DNA of 64,000 bases from JAFDCJ01 sp964527835 (GCA_964527835.1 CAZGNV010000006.1:35044-99043); one strand, 5' to 3'; counted from the stretch's first letter, positions 35,347-45,116 are shown. Made by a program: numbers and translations. Notes: generated by a model from the letters alone, not told the origin.

Positions 35347-35374
35347 ATAATAAGTCTGATCTGTACGGCCGCAA
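35347..35374 (-). promoter_or_regulatory. Candidate sigma-70 promoter for fumC
   Basis: Read on the minus strand, TTGCGG (35374-35369) and TATTAT (35352-35347) are separated by 16 bp, about 35 bp from the fumC ATG. The -35 matches four of six and the -10 five of six consensus positions. A short AT-rich spot in a GC-rich region. Confidence 0.35.
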
Positions 35375-35386
35375 GCTTCCAGCAGT

Positions 35387-35773
35387 CTACCAGGTGCAGC
35401 GCACCGGGTGCTTGGAAATGGAGTCGTCGGGGGTGACAATGACCAGGCTGTGCACCATGGCCTGGCAGATGAGCAGGCGGTCGAACGGATCCTTGAGGAT
35501 TTTCGGCAACCTGGCCAGCTGCAGGGTCGTCTCTTCATCCAGGGGCAGGCTTTCGATGCCGTGAAGGTCCCGCTGGCGGGGAATGAACCGGACGGGAGGT
35601 TCCGGCAGGGGAAGTCGCCCGAGTTCGTATTTGACGGCGATTTCCAGGGTTGAAACAGTGCTCAGATAGACATCGTTGGCCGGGTCAACAAACAGTTTGC
35701 GCGCCCGCTTGGAAAGCTCCGGGGAATCGGAAATAATCCACAAAAAAGTGCAGGTGTCCAGCAAGAGTCTCAC
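35387..35773 (-). CDS. PIN-domain toxin of a type II toxin-antitoxin system
   Basis: A 128-residue PIN-domain ribonuclease (VapC-like). The acidic active-site residues are in LLLDTCTFLWIISD (D6), STLEIAVKYELGRL (E43 region), LKDPFDRLLICQAM (DPFDR, with two Asp) and LVIVTPDD near the end. The DPFDRLL form is typical of the VapC subgroup partnered with Phd/YefM-type antitoxins. The protein would cleave RNA when free of its antitoxin. It overlaps the antitoxin stop by 4 bp, the usual antitoxin-first order. Confidence 0.9.
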   Translation of the reverse strand: MRLLLDTCTFLWIISDSPELSKRARKLFVDPANDVYLSTVSTLEIAVKYELGRLPLPEPPVRFIPRQRDLHGIESLPLDEETTLQLARLPKILKDPFDRLLICQAMVHSLVIVTPDDSISKHPVRCTW

Positions 35774-36018
35774 GGGGGTTCTCCGTTAAACCAACCTTGC
35801 AGTTCACCAGGCAGGGGCTTGAAAAACTCCGGCAGAACCTGGAATTGTCCCCGGGCAAGGCCGATGGGGCGCGGTTGCTGGCGCGGTACTGCCAGGGGGC
35901 GGATTTGGGCAACCGGAATGTTGCGTTTGCACAGGATAATGGTTTCCCCTGCGGCGACGCGTTTCAGGTAGCGTGAAAGATGGGTTTTGGCCTCATGGAT
36001 GTTTAATTTGATCATCAT
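35770..36018 (-). CDS. Phd/YefM-type antitoxin
   Basis: An 82-residue antitoxin. KLNIHEAKTHLSRYLKRVAAGETIILCKRNIPVAQI is the Phd/YefM fold (DNA-binding N-terminus with the NI-EAKTHLS pattern). The Pro/Phe-rich C-terminus (LPEFFKPLPGELQGW) would wrap the toxin. Such antitoxins also repress their own promoter. The start at 36018 is the first of two consecutive ATGs and the ribosome site is weak. The VapC-like toxin follows with a 4-bp overlap. Confidence 0.88.
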   Translation of the reverse strand: MMIKLNIHEAKTHLSRYLKRVAAGETIILCKRNIPVAQIRPLAVPRQQPRPIGLARGQFQVLPEFFKPLPGELQGWFNGEPP

Positions 36019-36069
36019 AAGGTTTTTTTAAACCAGCACGCCGATCAAGTCAAATCGAAATTCAACCTC

Positions 36070-39000
36070 CTAGGCGCCGGGGTGCTTTTCCATTTTAATG
36101 ACAAACAGCAGCAGCGCCGGGATAACGAAGACGGTAAAGATGGTCGATACTGCCAGCCCTCCCAACACGACGCTTCCCAGGCCGCGGTAAAATTCGGACC
36201 CCGGGCCGGGAACCAGAACCAGCGGCAGCATGCCGATGATACTGGTCGAAGCGCTCATGTAAATCGGTCTCAGACGGGTGCGAGTGGATTCCAGCACCGC
36301 CTGGCGGTGAGCCATGCCGTTGTGGCGGATATTGTTCAACGCCTGGTGGACGATCAAAATGGCATTGTTGACCACCACGCCGATGAGAATCACAAAACCG
36401 AGCATTGTCAGGATATCCAGGGGTTGGGCGCCAATCCAGGCATTGACCAGCTTGAGGCCCAGCAGGCCGCCGAAAGCCGCCAGCGGCAGGTTGAACATGA
36501 TGAGCAGAGGATAGATAAAATTGCCGAACAGGGCGGCCATCAGCAGGTAGGCGATGGCCGCTGCCAGCCCGAAATTCCACTGAAGGCTTTGGCGGGTTGC
36601 GGTCAGTTTATCCGCCACCCCGCTCTGGCGCACATCGGTTTCTTTCAGCAGCCCCCGGGCATTCAGCGGGGCAATGACATTGTGCTCGATCATCTCCATG
36701 GCCTGTTGCAGCGGCAGGTCCGTGGGCGGGGTGACTTGCAGGGTAACGGTGCGCTGGCGCTCCAGGTGCCGGATCTGGGTAATGCCGGTGGTCCGCTGCA
36801 TTTTTGCAAGGGAAGAGATCGGAACCACCTTGGCTCCGGCAATGGCAATCGGAGCGTCATACAGCGTTTCAGGGGTGGCAATTTCTGTATCCGATCCTTT
36901 CAGGACCAGGTCGATTTTTTTCTGCCCCGGCTGTTTGAATTCTCCGATCTTGCGGCCGTCCATGAGCACGTCAATGACCAGTCCGAAGTCGCGGGCACTC
37001 ATTTTAACGGCTCGCAGGCGGTCGCGGTCCGGAATGATGCGCACTTCCGGAAACAGCATTTCCAGCGACGGAACCGGTCGAATCTGGGCGGCCGGGATCT
37101 GTTTCTTGATGGCGCCGAAGAGCATCCCGGCCACCTGAACCAGGCGATTTAAATCCTCGCCGCTGATATCGACTTCGATGGTGCGGCCCCGGCCCAATCC
37201 GGTCTGGAAAACCCCGGCCTGGATGCTGACGCCGTACATGGCGGGAATCGAGTATATGGTGCGCGTAAAAAGCGGAATCAGCTCGCCGGCCCGCTGCTCA
37301 TGGGTGCTGATGGCCCCGAAAAGCATGATCTGCTCACCGCCGACGTAAAACATGTTTTTTATGCCGGGAAACCCGTCGTGGTCCTTGCCGAAATAGGGGG
37401 CATTGACATTGTATATATACTGGCCGATGGCCTTGCGTTCTTCAAACCCAAGACCGGGCGGCGGTATCAGGATGCTGATGACCAGGTTGCGGTTGCCCTG
37501 GGGCAGATATTCCATTTTGGGAATCAGCAGCCAGCTGCCGACCAGGGAGACAGTGCTCAGGCTCAGCACGGTCACGGCCTGGGCCGCTTTACTGCGGGTT
37601 GCCAGCCTGACCAGCGCCATGATCACTTTTTCGATCCAGCCCCCGACACCGCCTGCCGGTGAGCTGGCCGGTTCGCCATGGCGCCGCCGGCGGCCGCCCA
37701 AGGAAAAAAGCTGCCTGGAAAGCATTGGAATCACGGAGATCGAAACAAACAGGCTGATGGAGACCGAAAAGGTGACCGCAATGGCGATGTCGCGAAACAG
37801 CTGTCCGGCCTCTTCTTTCATGAAAACCACCGGCAAAAAAACGGCCACGGTGGTCAAAGTGGAAGCCAGGATTGCACCCCAGACCTCGGTGGCACCGTCG
37901 TAAGCGGCCTTAAAGGCGGATTTGCCCATGTGCCGGTGCCGGTCGATGTTTTCCAGCACCACGATGGCGCTGTCAATCAGCATGCCCACGGCAAAGGCGA
38001 TGCCGGCCAGCGAGACCACGTTCAAATTGCGGCCCAGCAGATCCATAAAGGCAAAGGTTCCGATGATACTGATCGGAATGGCCGAGGCCACGATGACCGT
38101 TGCGCTGAAACTGCGCAAAAAAAGCAGCAGCACGATGACCGCCAGACTTCCGCCCAGCAGGATGTTTTGTCGCACCAGTCGGATGGCGCCCCGGATATAG
38201 GGGCGTTGATCATATACCCAGTCCAGGTAGATTTTTTCACCGGCCAGCTTGCCGCTGTTCAGCTTTTTGACAACCGCTTCCAGCCGGTCGGACAGCTCCA
38301 GGATATTGGCATTCGGTTCCGGCTTGACGCCGATGGCAATGCCCTCTTTTCCCAGATGCAGCATGGCATCGGTCAGTTTATGGTAGCCGAAACCCACGGT
38401 GGCAAGGTCGGATATGCGGATGCGCTGCCGGCCGGTGGAGCGGATGACCACGTTTTCAATATCCTGCGGGGATTTGAACTCGGCCACCGCCCGGATCCGG
38501 TACTCGCGGCGCCCGACCGCCATGGTGCCGGCGGAGATATTGACGTTTTCAGCCCGCAGAACCGAGATCAATTCGCCGATGGTCATCCCGTAGGCTGCCA
38601 GGCTCTCCGGCTTGACGACTATGTGCATTTCGGCTTTGGTGCCGCCGCCGATGAAAAGATCGGCCACTCCGGGTGTACGTTCGAGGTACTGGCGGACATG
38701 GTTTTCAAAAAAGCTGCGGTAGGTGTAAGCAGATTTGGGGTTGCCCGGACCGGTTTTAAGAACCATCCAGATGACCGGGGAAGTGGCCGCGCCGGTGGCG
38801 CTAATGACCGGTTTGTCCACGTTTTCGGGATAAGCCGCGACTTCATCCAGCTTGTTGGAAACGCGCAGCAGGGCGGCGTCCACATTGCTGCCGACACGGA
38901 AGGTCAGGGTGATGCTTGCCTGCCCGTTAAACGCTGAGCTTTCCATCTGGGTCAGGCCGGTGATGCCCTTGAGGACTTTTTCCTGCTCTTCGATGATCTC

Positions 39001-39183
39001 GCGTTCAACTTCATAGGGCGTGGCCCCCGGCCAGGTGGTGGTGACGGTGATCTCCGGTTCGATGACGGTGGGACTCAACTGGTAAGGCATGCGCACCAGA
39101 CCGATCCAGCCGAACAGCACCACCAGGATAATGCCGACGATAACCGAAACCGGTTTTTCGATGGAAAACTTGATGATGTTCAT
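36070..39183 (-). CDS. RND efflux permease (HAE1/AcrB-like superfamily)
   Basis: A 1037-residue inner-membrane RND pump with 12 predicted helices and two large periplasmic loops. Typical stretches are IIKFSIEKPVSVIVGIILVVLFGWIGLVRMPYQLSPTV (first helix), TTTWPGATPYEVEREIIEEQE, GIAFAVGMLIDSAIVVLENIDRH with the proton-relay Asp residues in helix 4, and GVVVNNAILIVHQALNNIR in the second half. It exports drugs, metals or lipids driven by protons. ATG 39183 follows GGAAG by 5 bp; a TTG four codons earlier is rejected. It is separated from its adaptor gene by a 191-bp palindrome. No outer-membrane TolC gene is nearby. Confidence 0.95.
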   Translation of the reverse strand: MNIIKFSIEKPVSVIVGIILVVLFGWIGLVRMPYQLSPTVIEPEITVTTTWPGATPYEVEREIIEEQEKVLKGITGLTQMESSAFNGQASITLTFRVGSNVDAALLRVSNKLDEVAAYPENVDKPVISATGAATSPVIWMVLKTGPGNPKSAYTYRSFFENHVRQYLERTPGVADLFIGGGTKAEMHIVVKPESLAAYGMTIGELISVLRAENVNISAGTMAVGRREYRIRAVAEFKSPQDIENVVIRSTGRQRIRISDLATVGFGYHKLTDAMLHLGKEGIAIGVKPEPNANILELSDRLEAVVKKLNSGKLAGEKIYLDWVYDQRPYIRGAIRLVRQNILLGGSLAVIVLLLFLRSFSATVIVASAIPISIIGTFAFMDLLGRNLNVVSLAGIAFAVGMLIDSAIVVLENIDRHRHMGKSAFKAAYDGATEVWGAILASTLTTVAVFLPVVFMKEEAGQLFRDIAIAVTFSVSISLFVSISVIPMLSRQLFSLGGRRRRHGEPASSPAGGVGGWIEKVIMALVRLATRSKAAQAVTVLSLSTVSLVGSWLLIPKMEYLPQGNRNLVISILIPPPGLGFEERKAIGQYIYNVNAPYFGKDHDGFPGIKNMFYVGGEQIMLFGAISTHEQRAGELIPLFTRTIYSIPAMYGVSIQAGVFQTGLGRGRTIEVDISGEDLNRLVQVAGMLFGAIKKQIPAAQIRPVPSLEMLFPEVRIIPDRDRLRAVKMSARDFGLVIDVLMDGRKIGEFKQPGQKKIDLVLKGSDTEIATPETLYDAPIAIAGAKVVPISSLAKMQRTTGITQIRHLERQRTVTLQVTPPTDLPLQQAMEMIEHNVIAPLNARGLLKETDVRQSGVADKLTATRQSLQWNFGLAAAIAYLLMAALFGNFIYPLLIMFNLPLAAFGGLLGLKLVNAWIGAQPLDILTMLGFVILIGVVVNNAILIVHQALNNIRHNGMAHRQAVLESTRTRLRPIYMSASTSIIGMLPLVLVPGPGSEFYRGLGSVVLGGLAVSTIFTVFVIPALLLFVIKMEKHPGA

Positions 39184-39485
39184 ATTGGCTTCCAACGAAC
39201 TTACATCAATTGCCGTCGCAAAAAGTCATTATTGAGCGCCATTCAAGCCTTTGAGGAAAAAGAGCTGTGAAGGGTTGCGCGTTAAAAATCGCAAGCTGTT
39301 TGAGGAGCTTGCGACGAGTTCTTGCGATTTAGCGCAACCCTGATACAGCTCCCGAAAAGGCTTGCGGCGCGAAAAATTGGGCTTTTTGCGGCGACGGCAA
39401 ATCTCAATCCAGTTCGTTGCCCATAGATTGCCGTAAAGCGGCATAAACGGGATTTTTAGGACGATCAGTCTTTGCGGGGCCGGTC
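39184..39485. other. Spacer between RND pump and adaptor genes, mostly repeat
   Basis: 302 bp separate two genes that normally touch each other. Most of the space is the long palindrome at 39210-39400; the remaining 85 bp next to the adaptor gene hold no feature I can name. Confidence 0.5.
39210..39400. repeat. Long palindromic repeat (complete copy)
   Basis: The two ends are inverted copies: TTGCCGTCGCAAAAAGTC at the left and GGGCTTTTTGCGGCGACGGCAA (split here by position 39379-39400) at the right. Inner arms AGAGCTGTGAAGGGTTGCGC and GCGCAACCCTGATACAGCT pair. The centre (39281-39335) has GCGTTAAAAATCGCAAG against CTTGCGATTTAGCGC, with a loop region containing GTTTGAGGAGCTTGCGACGA. RNA or single-stranded DNA would form a hairpin of nearly 190 nt. 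Related copies lie at 49829-49946 and 63805-64000. Confidence 0.85.
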
Positions 39486-40595
39486 TCACGGCCTGGCGCT
39501 CCCCTGGCCGCTGTTTGCCGTCGGCCCGGCAACAACGCTCTGACCGTCTCGCAGGCGTTCGTTGCCCTTGACGACCACCTGCATGCCGGCCTTTAAACCT
39601 TCAGCCTGTATGCCGGCCGTCAAACCATCGTAGCCGACGATGCGGACCGGCATCGTGCGGGCCTTGGCGTTGACCACCGCAAACACGGCGTTTTTGCCGA
39701 ACACGGATACAATTGCATCCCGGGGGACGATCAGCGCTGACCGACGGTCTCCCGTGGGCAGCGTGACCCGGGCCGACATGCCTTCAATCAAGCCGTAGTG
39801 GTTGGCAGCTCTGATTTTAACTGGAATTGTCCGGGTAGCCACATCGCCCCGGGGGATGACCGTGACCACTGTCGCCTCAAATCGCCGTCTATTGGCTTCA
39901 ACCTTTACCGCCATGCCGGCTTTCACATAGTCAATGTAGCGCTGGGGAATTTCGGCCACGATATCGATGACGTCATCTTTTCCAATCACCGCCACGGTCT
40001 GACCCTTGGCAACCCATTCCCCGCGGTCGACCTGCCTTTTGATCACAATTCCGTCAAAGGGGGCCCTGATCTTTTTTTTAAGCAGTTCGATTTCCAGCTG
40101 TTGCGCCTGGGCCTGGACAGCGGCCGCCCGCTTTTCAAGACCCGCGACGCGGAATCGAACCTCATCAAAGGCCTGGGCGGAAACCGATTTTTTTGCAAAC
40201 AGGATTTTTCTTCTTTTCAGATCGATGCGGGAGATTTCCAGTTCCGACAGCACCTGCTCATAGGATGCTTTTGCCGCCAGCAGTCTTTTGCGGAGCAGAT
40301 CCGAGCTGAGCTTGACCAGGACCTGCCCCTTTTTTACGCGCTGACCCTCCTCAAATTCAACGGTTTCGGCCAGACCGGCGACCTCTGCGGCAGTGTCCGA
40401 AATTTCCCGGTAAAATACCGTGGCAATAAACTCGCTGACAGGGGCCAGCATGCCGGTGGTCACTGCCGCCACGGCAACCACCGCCGGCGGCATCTGCCGG
40501 GTTTTTTGCTGCCCCTGCAGGCTGGATGCCGCAACGAAGACAAGCGTGGTCAGAACTGACAGGAAAATTACGGGTTGTCGCCGCCGGTTGCGCAT
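39486..40595 (-). CDS. RND periplasmic adaptor (membrane fusion protein)
   Basis: A 369-residue HlyD/AcrA-like adaptor. An N-terminal signal or anchor helix (PVIFLSVLTTLVFVAASS, residues 9-26) is followed by a lipoyl half-motif (VAGLAETVEFEEGQRVKKGQVLVKL). A helical hairpin (about 115-180) and the second half-motif (IRAPFDGIVIKRQVDRGEWVAKGQ) follow, with a beta-barrel domain to the end. It bridges the RND pump to an outer-membrane channel. ATG 40595 is preceded by GGAAG; the longer frame to 40712 overlaps the HDOD gene and is rejected. It is the upstream partner of the RND gene despite the intervening repeat. Confidence 0.92.
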   Translation of the reverse strand: MRNRRRQPVIFLSVLTTLVFVAASSLQGQQKTRQMPPAVVAVAAVTTGMLAPVSEFIATVFYREISDTAAEVAGLAETVEFEEGQRVKKGQVLVKLSSDLLRKRLLAAKASYEQVLSELEISRIDLKRRKILFAKKSVSAQAFDEVRFRVAGLEKRAAAVQAQAQQLEIELLKKKIRAPFDGIVIKRQVDRGEWVAKGQTVAVIGKDDVIDIVAEIPQRYIDYVKAGMAVKVEANRRRFEATVVTVIPRGDVATRTIPVKIRAANHYGLIEGMSARVTLPTGDRRSALIVPRDAIVSVFGKNAVFAVVNAKARTMPVRIVGYDGLTAGIQAEGLKAGMQVVVKGNERLRDGQSVVAGPTANSGQGSARP

Positions 40596-40638
40596 AGGCG
40601 TATCTTCCGAGTATAGGGCCTGCGGGTTGGCGTGGGGG

Positions 40639-42111
40639 CTAGAAGAGATGCGCCACATCTTGGATGATCTGCTTGATTTCTTCGCTGATAGCATCGGCAG
40701 CCTCCGGATCAATGCCGAGCGAGTCTGCCGCTACCAGGTCGACGAACTCGAAATCAGCATCGAAGAGGCTGAAACCGATTTTGCGGGTGAGCATGTTGGC
40801 TAGGCTTACCACCAGGATTTCTTTGGCGGTATCCGGTTCAAACTCGGTGTCTTCATGCCGGGCAACAACGTTGATGAAATCATCGCCAAGCCCCCAGCGC
40901 TTGAGAAGCATTTTGCCCAGACCGATGTGGGCTTCCTGCAGATTGGCCGTGATGGTGTCCATGTCCAGCCGCCTGCTTTTTGAAACATCGGTATAGGCTT
41001 TGAGCAGTAAAATTTTTCCGATGTCATGGGTCAGGCCCATCAGGAAATACTTTTCCTCATCTTCGAGCTTTAGCTTGGCAGCAATTATCTTGGCACCAAA
41101 GGCACTGGCCAGGGCGTGCACCCACAGGTTGTCCATTAAAATTTTATACTGGGCCCGGTCAGTTTCGTACAGGCTTTTATTGGCGATGGCGATGACGACA
41201 CTCAGCGTTTCTTTAATGCCCAGGCGTGGAATGGCAGTCTTCAAGCTGACAATTTCCTGGACCCCGCGATAAATCGGGCTGTTGGCGATGGAAATCAGGC
41301 GCAGGGCGATCACCGGTTCCCGGGCGATGGCATCGGCCAGATCTTCTGCCGTTGTCGAGGACTCCTTGATCAGGTTCTGGACATCGCGTACCACCTGGGG
41401 CATGACCGGAGGTTCGATTTTGCCGGCCTTGAATTTTTGAAGAATTTCAGCAAAGGCGGCTTTAATGGAATCCAGTTCTTTTTTTTGCAGAAAATTTTCC
41501 GACCGGCCTGAAGTGGTTTTGATAAAGGTTGTAAAATCAGGAATCAAATCCGCATCAAACAGCTTTTCGGCTTTTTGCTGGATATCTTTCAAGGCTTCAT
41601 CGATGCTGACGGCCTGATCCATCATTCGGGGATACACCAGGTTGTCGAAATGGTTAAACAGTCCAAGCACCCGGGCGCCCAGGGGGATCTCCTCTTTTTC
41701 CAGTCCGTCCGGGTACCCGCTGCCGTCAACAGCCTCGTGGTGATGGCGGATGATGGGCAGAAGATTTTTCAGGTAGTCCAAATTGGAGAGAATTTTTTCG
41801 CCCCGCACGGGATGTTTTTTGATCAGGACCATCTCTTCTTCGGTCAGCGCTTCGGTTTTATGCAAAACCGTCAGCGGCACGCCCACAATGCCGATATCGT
41901 GAAGCAGTCCGGCCAGATAGAGGTTTTCGACATCGTTTTCCTTTAAAAGCTTGAACTGTTCGCAGAAGTTGGCACAGTTGTTGGCCACGCGCTTGGAATG
42001 TTTTTTCAGGTAGGGGTCTTTTTCCTGGACAAAAGCAGCCAGGGTTTTGACCACGTCGATGATGAAATATCGGAATTCGGCCGGGGTCCTTGGAATTTCG
42101 GTATCCGCCAT
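40639..42111 (-). CDS. HD-GYP plus HDOD domain signalling protein
   Basis: A 490-residue cytoplasmic protein. Residues about 20-160 carry an HD-GYP-type domain: DPYLKKHSKRVANN, LAGLLHDIGIVGVP, KKHPVRGEKIL and RHHHEAVDGSGYPDGLEKEEIPLGARVLGLFNHFD, so the metal-binding HD and the GYP signature are intact and c-di-GMP phosphodiesterase activity is plausible. Residues about 240-460 form an HDOD domain (PPVMPQVVRDVQNLIKES, ISIANSPIYRG, MGLTHDIGKILLLKA), often a signalling or scaffold module. ATG 42111 is chosen with GGAAC upstream. It precedes the RND adaptor by 43 bp on the same strand, so it may regulate, or be transcribed with, the pump. Confidence 0.9.
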   Translation of the reverse strand: MADTEIPRTPAEFRYFIIDVVKTLAAFVQEKDPYLKKHSKRVANNCANFCEQFKLLKENDVENLYLAGLLHDIGIVGVPLTVLHKTEALTEEEMVLIKKHPVRGEKILSNLDYLKNLLPIIRHHHEAVDGSGYPDGLEKEEIPLGARVLGLFNHFDNLVYPRMMDQAVSIDEALKDIQQKAEKLFDADLIPDFTTFIKTTSGRSENFLQKKELDSIKAAFAEILQKFKAGKIEPPVMPQVVRDVQNLIKESSTTAEDLADAIAREPVIALRLISIANSPIYRGVQEIVSLKTAIPRLGIKETLSVVIAIANKSLYETDRAQYKILMDNLWVHALASAFGAKIIAAKLKLEDEEKYFLMGLTHDIGKILLLKAYTDVSKSRRLDMDTITANLQEAHIGLGKMLLKRWGLGDDFINVVARHEDTEFEPDTAKEILVVSLANMLTRKIGFSLFDADFEFVDLVAADSLGIDPEAADAISEEIKQIIQDVAHLF

Positions 42112-42313
42112 GGTTGCGTTCCATTTTGGTGTTTTTGAGGGCAATTCAGCAGCAACTTAGAAATTAAGCGGGTATTTGTCAAGGAAAACTGTTTCAATAT
42201 AATTTGACACTGCGGCATGTTTTTTCTATTATCCGGTATAAGCTGGCAGCTAAAATTAAAGCCGCTGCCTGTTTGCCGGAGACGGTGCCCCATCAATCGA
42301 AGGGATGACGGCC

Positions 42314-45025
42314 ATGAACCTTACCACAGCCTGGAATGCCGGCTACATTGAGGCCCAGTATCAGCGCTGGAAAAAAGAGCCCCAGACGCTTTCCGAGCAG
42401 TGGCGGTTTTTCTTTGAAGGTTTTGAACTGGCCCGTGCCGGTGATGTGACGGTCGACGACAACCGGCTGCAGCGCCAGTGTCAGGTCCAGGCCCTGATCC
42501 ACCGCTACCGGGATCTGGGCCACTTGATGGCCTGCCTGGATCCCCTGGCAGCCTGCCCGACGGACCATCCCCTGTTGAACCTCGAAGCCTTCAACTTTTC
42601 ACCGCGGGACCTTGAAGAAGAATTTTTCGCCCCCTGGCTTTCAGAGTCCGGCCGCGCCAGCCTGGGTGAAATCATCCAGGCCCTCAAGGAAACCTACTGC
42701 CGTTCCATCGGCGTAGAGTTCATGCACCTGCAGGACCCCGACGAACGGCAGTGGCTGCTGGATCGCATGGAGCCGGTGCACAACCGGACGCCTCTCGGTG
42801 TTGCCGAAAAACGGCAGGTTCTTGAAAAGCTTGTCCGGGCGGCGCTGTTCGAGCAGTTTCTCAACAAAAAATTTCTTGCCGTCACGCGCTTTTCCCTTGA
42901 AGGCGGCGAGGCCCTGATACCGGCTCTGGTGGACCTGGTGAGCCGGGTGGCCCAGAAAGGATGCCGGGAAATTATACTGGGCATGGCCCATCGCGGACGC
43001 TTGAATGTCCAGGCCCATGTTCTGCACCGGCCCTACGAGGAAATTTTCGCCGAATTCGAAAACTGTTACAATCCTGATGATCTGGTGGGCGCCGGCGACG
43101 TGAAATACCACAACGGCTACCTGGCCGATGTCACCACCGCCGCCCAGCAGAGGCTGCGCATTTTTTTGATGAACAATCCCAGTCACCTGGAATCCGTTGA
43201 CCCGGTGGTGGAAGGCTTTGTGCGTGCCCGGCAGGATATGACGGGCGACGATGCCCGGCAGGCGGTGCTGCCCCTGCTGATGCATGGCGACGCGGCTTTT
43301 GCCGGCCAGGGGGTCGTGGCCGAAACGCTGAACATGTCGCAGCTGCAGGGATATCTCACCGGCGGCACTGTTCACCTGGTGATCAACAACCAGATCGGAT
43401 ACACCACCCTGCCTGAAAATGCGCGTTCCACCCGCTATTCCACCGACATCGCCAAGATGCTCATGGTGCCGGTTTTTCATGTGCACGGTGAAGACCCGGA
43501 GGCCCTGATCCACGTTATGCGGATGGCTGTCGATTACCGCTGGCAGTTTGCCAAGGATGTGGTCATCGATGTGGTCTGTTACCGGCGCTATGGACACAAT
43601 GAGGGCGATGAACCCTATTTCACCCAGCCGTTGATGTACGAACGCATCCGCAGCCGGCCGCCGCTCAACGAGATGTATGCCCAGCAACTGATCGCCGAGG
43701 GGCTTTTGCAAAAAAAAGAGCTGGAGGATCTTGCCGGGGACGTCAACTCCGCCCTGGATGCAGCTTACAGCACCGTTCATGGCAGCGAATGCCCCTTTCC
43801 GCAGCCCAAATTTTATGAAAACTGGGATGTCTTTGACGCCCGATTCAGCTTTGACCCGGTTCGCACCCGGGTGGCAAAAACAACCCTGCGGCGCCTGGCG
43901 GCCCGGCTCAACCGTCTTCCCGAGGGGTTCAACGTGCATCCAAAACTGCAGCGGTTGATGCAAAAACGGCTGCAGGCCGTCAAGCGGGGCTCAGGCATTG
44001 ACTGGGCCGGTGCCGAAGCGCTGGCCTTTGCCAGCCTGCTGACGGAGGGGGTGCCCATTCGCCTCAGCGGCCAGGACTGCCGCCGGGGAACTTTCAGCCA
44101 GCGCCACAGCATACTGTTCGACACCCGCACCGGCCGCTCGATCACGCCGCTCAATTACCTCGATAAAAACCAGGCATCTTTTGATGTCTGGGACAGCCCC
44201 CTGTCGGAGGTCGGCATTCTGGGCTTTGAATACGGTTATTCCACGGCCCGGCCGGAGGCGCTTGTGCTCTGGGAAGCGCAGTTCGGCGATTTTGTCAACA
44301 ACGCCCAGGCGGTGATCGATCTGTTCATTGCCAGCGGCGAAGCCAAATGGGGACGGTTGTCCGGCCTGGTGCTGCTGCTGCCCCATGGTTTTGAGGGGCT
44401 GGGTCCCGAGCATTCCAGCGCCCGGCCGGAGCGCTTTTTGCAGCTGTGCGCCGACGACAATATCCAGGTTTGCAATCCCAGCACTCCGGCCCAGTATTTT
44501 CACCTTCTGCGGCGCCAGGCAAAAAGCGGCTTCCGCAAACCGCTGGTGGTGCTGAGCCCCAAAAGTCTGCTGCGTCATCCCCTGGCGGTATCCAGCCTCG
44601 ATGAGTTTAGCGGCGGCACATTCGAACCGCTGCTCGATGATGCTGAACCCGGCGGTGATGTGCAGACCGTTTTGTTTTGCAGCGGCAAAATTTATTACGA
44701 ACTGCTGGCCCGTCGCCGGGAACTGGGAACCTCCACCGTGGCCCTGGTCCGCCTGGAGCAGCTGTACCCCTTTGCCGAAGAGCAGATCCGGGCGTTGTTG
44801 AAAAAATATGCGCGGGCCACTGCCTGGCGCTGGGTGCAGGAAGAGCCCGCCAACATGGGCGCCTGGCAATTTGTAAAACCGCGGCTGGAAGCCCTCACCG
44901 GCAAGCCGGTCGGATACATCGGCCGCAAGGCGGCTGCCAGCCCGGCCACCGGGTTCGCGATGCTGTTCAAACAGGAGCAAAACCGGATTGTCGCCGAAGC
45001 GCTGGAGACGCCTGCAATCAGATAG
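42314..45025 (+). CDS. sucA: 2-oxoglutarate dehydrogenase E1 component
   Basis: A 903-residue thiamine-diphosphate enzyme that decarboxylates 2-oxoglutarate and passes the succinyl group to E2. The start (WNAGYIEAQYQRWKKEPQTL) is the SucA N-terminal E2-binding helix. GMAHRGRLNVQAHVL, HGDAAFAGQGVVAETLNMSQL, INNQIGYTT, HVHGEDPEALIHVMRMAVDYR and YRRYGHNEGDEPYFTQPLMY follow; the GDA...N...HxxN-like region binds ThDP and Mg. ATG 42314 stands 9 bp after GAAGGG; ATG 42305 is too close to that site. It precedes sucB but is separated by 368 bp of palindromic DNA. Confidence 0.97.
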   Translation: MNLTTAWNAGYIEAQYQRWKKEPQTLSEQWRFFFEGFELARAGDVTVDDNRLQRQCQVQALIHRYRDLGHLMACLDPLAACPTDHPLLNLEAFNFSPRDLEEEFFAPWLSESGRASLGEIIQALKETYCRSIGVEFMHLQDPDERQWLLDRMEPVHNRTPLGVAEKRQVLEKLVRAALFEQFLNKKFLAVTRFSLEGGEALIPALVDLVSRVAQKGCREIILGMAHRGRLNVQAHVLHRPYEEIFAEFENCYNPDDLVGAGDVKYHNGYLADVTTAAQQRLRIFLMNNPSHLESVDPVVEGFVRARQDMTGDDARQAVLPLLMHGDAAFAGQGVVAETLNMSQLQGYLTGGTVHLVINNQIGYTTLPENARSTRYSTDIAKMLMVPVFHVHGEDPEALIHVMRMAVDYRWQFAKDVVIDVVCYRRYGHNEGDEPYFTQPLMYERIRSRPPLNEMYAQQLIAEGLLQKKELEDLAGDVNSALDAAYSTVHGSECPFPQPKFYENWDVFDARFSFDPVRTRVAKTTLRRLAARLNRLPEGFNVHPKLQRLMQKRLQAVKRGSGIDWAGAEALAFASLLTEGVPIRLSGQDCRRGTFSQRHSILFDTRTGRSITPLNYLDKNQASFDVWDSPLSEVGILGFEYGYSTARPEALVLWEAQFGDFVNNAQAVIDLFIASGEAKWGRLSGLVLLLPHGFEGLGPEHSSARPERFLQLCADDNIQVCNPSTPAQYFHLLRRQAKSGFRKPLVVLSPKSLLRHPLAVSSLDEFSGGTFEPLLDDAEPGGDVQTVLFCSGKIYYELLARRRELGTSTVALVRLEQLYPFAEEQIRALLKKYARATAWRWVQEEPANMGAWQFVKPRLEALTGKPVGYIGRKAAASPATGFAMLFKQEQNRIVAEALETPAIR

Positions 45026-45116
45026 AAGCACTGCTGTTTATAAAGGGCGCAAGTTTCACCCCGGATCATTGAAGTTATACGGTCAGTGGCAATGAATTGA
45101 AACTTATCGAAGGTGT

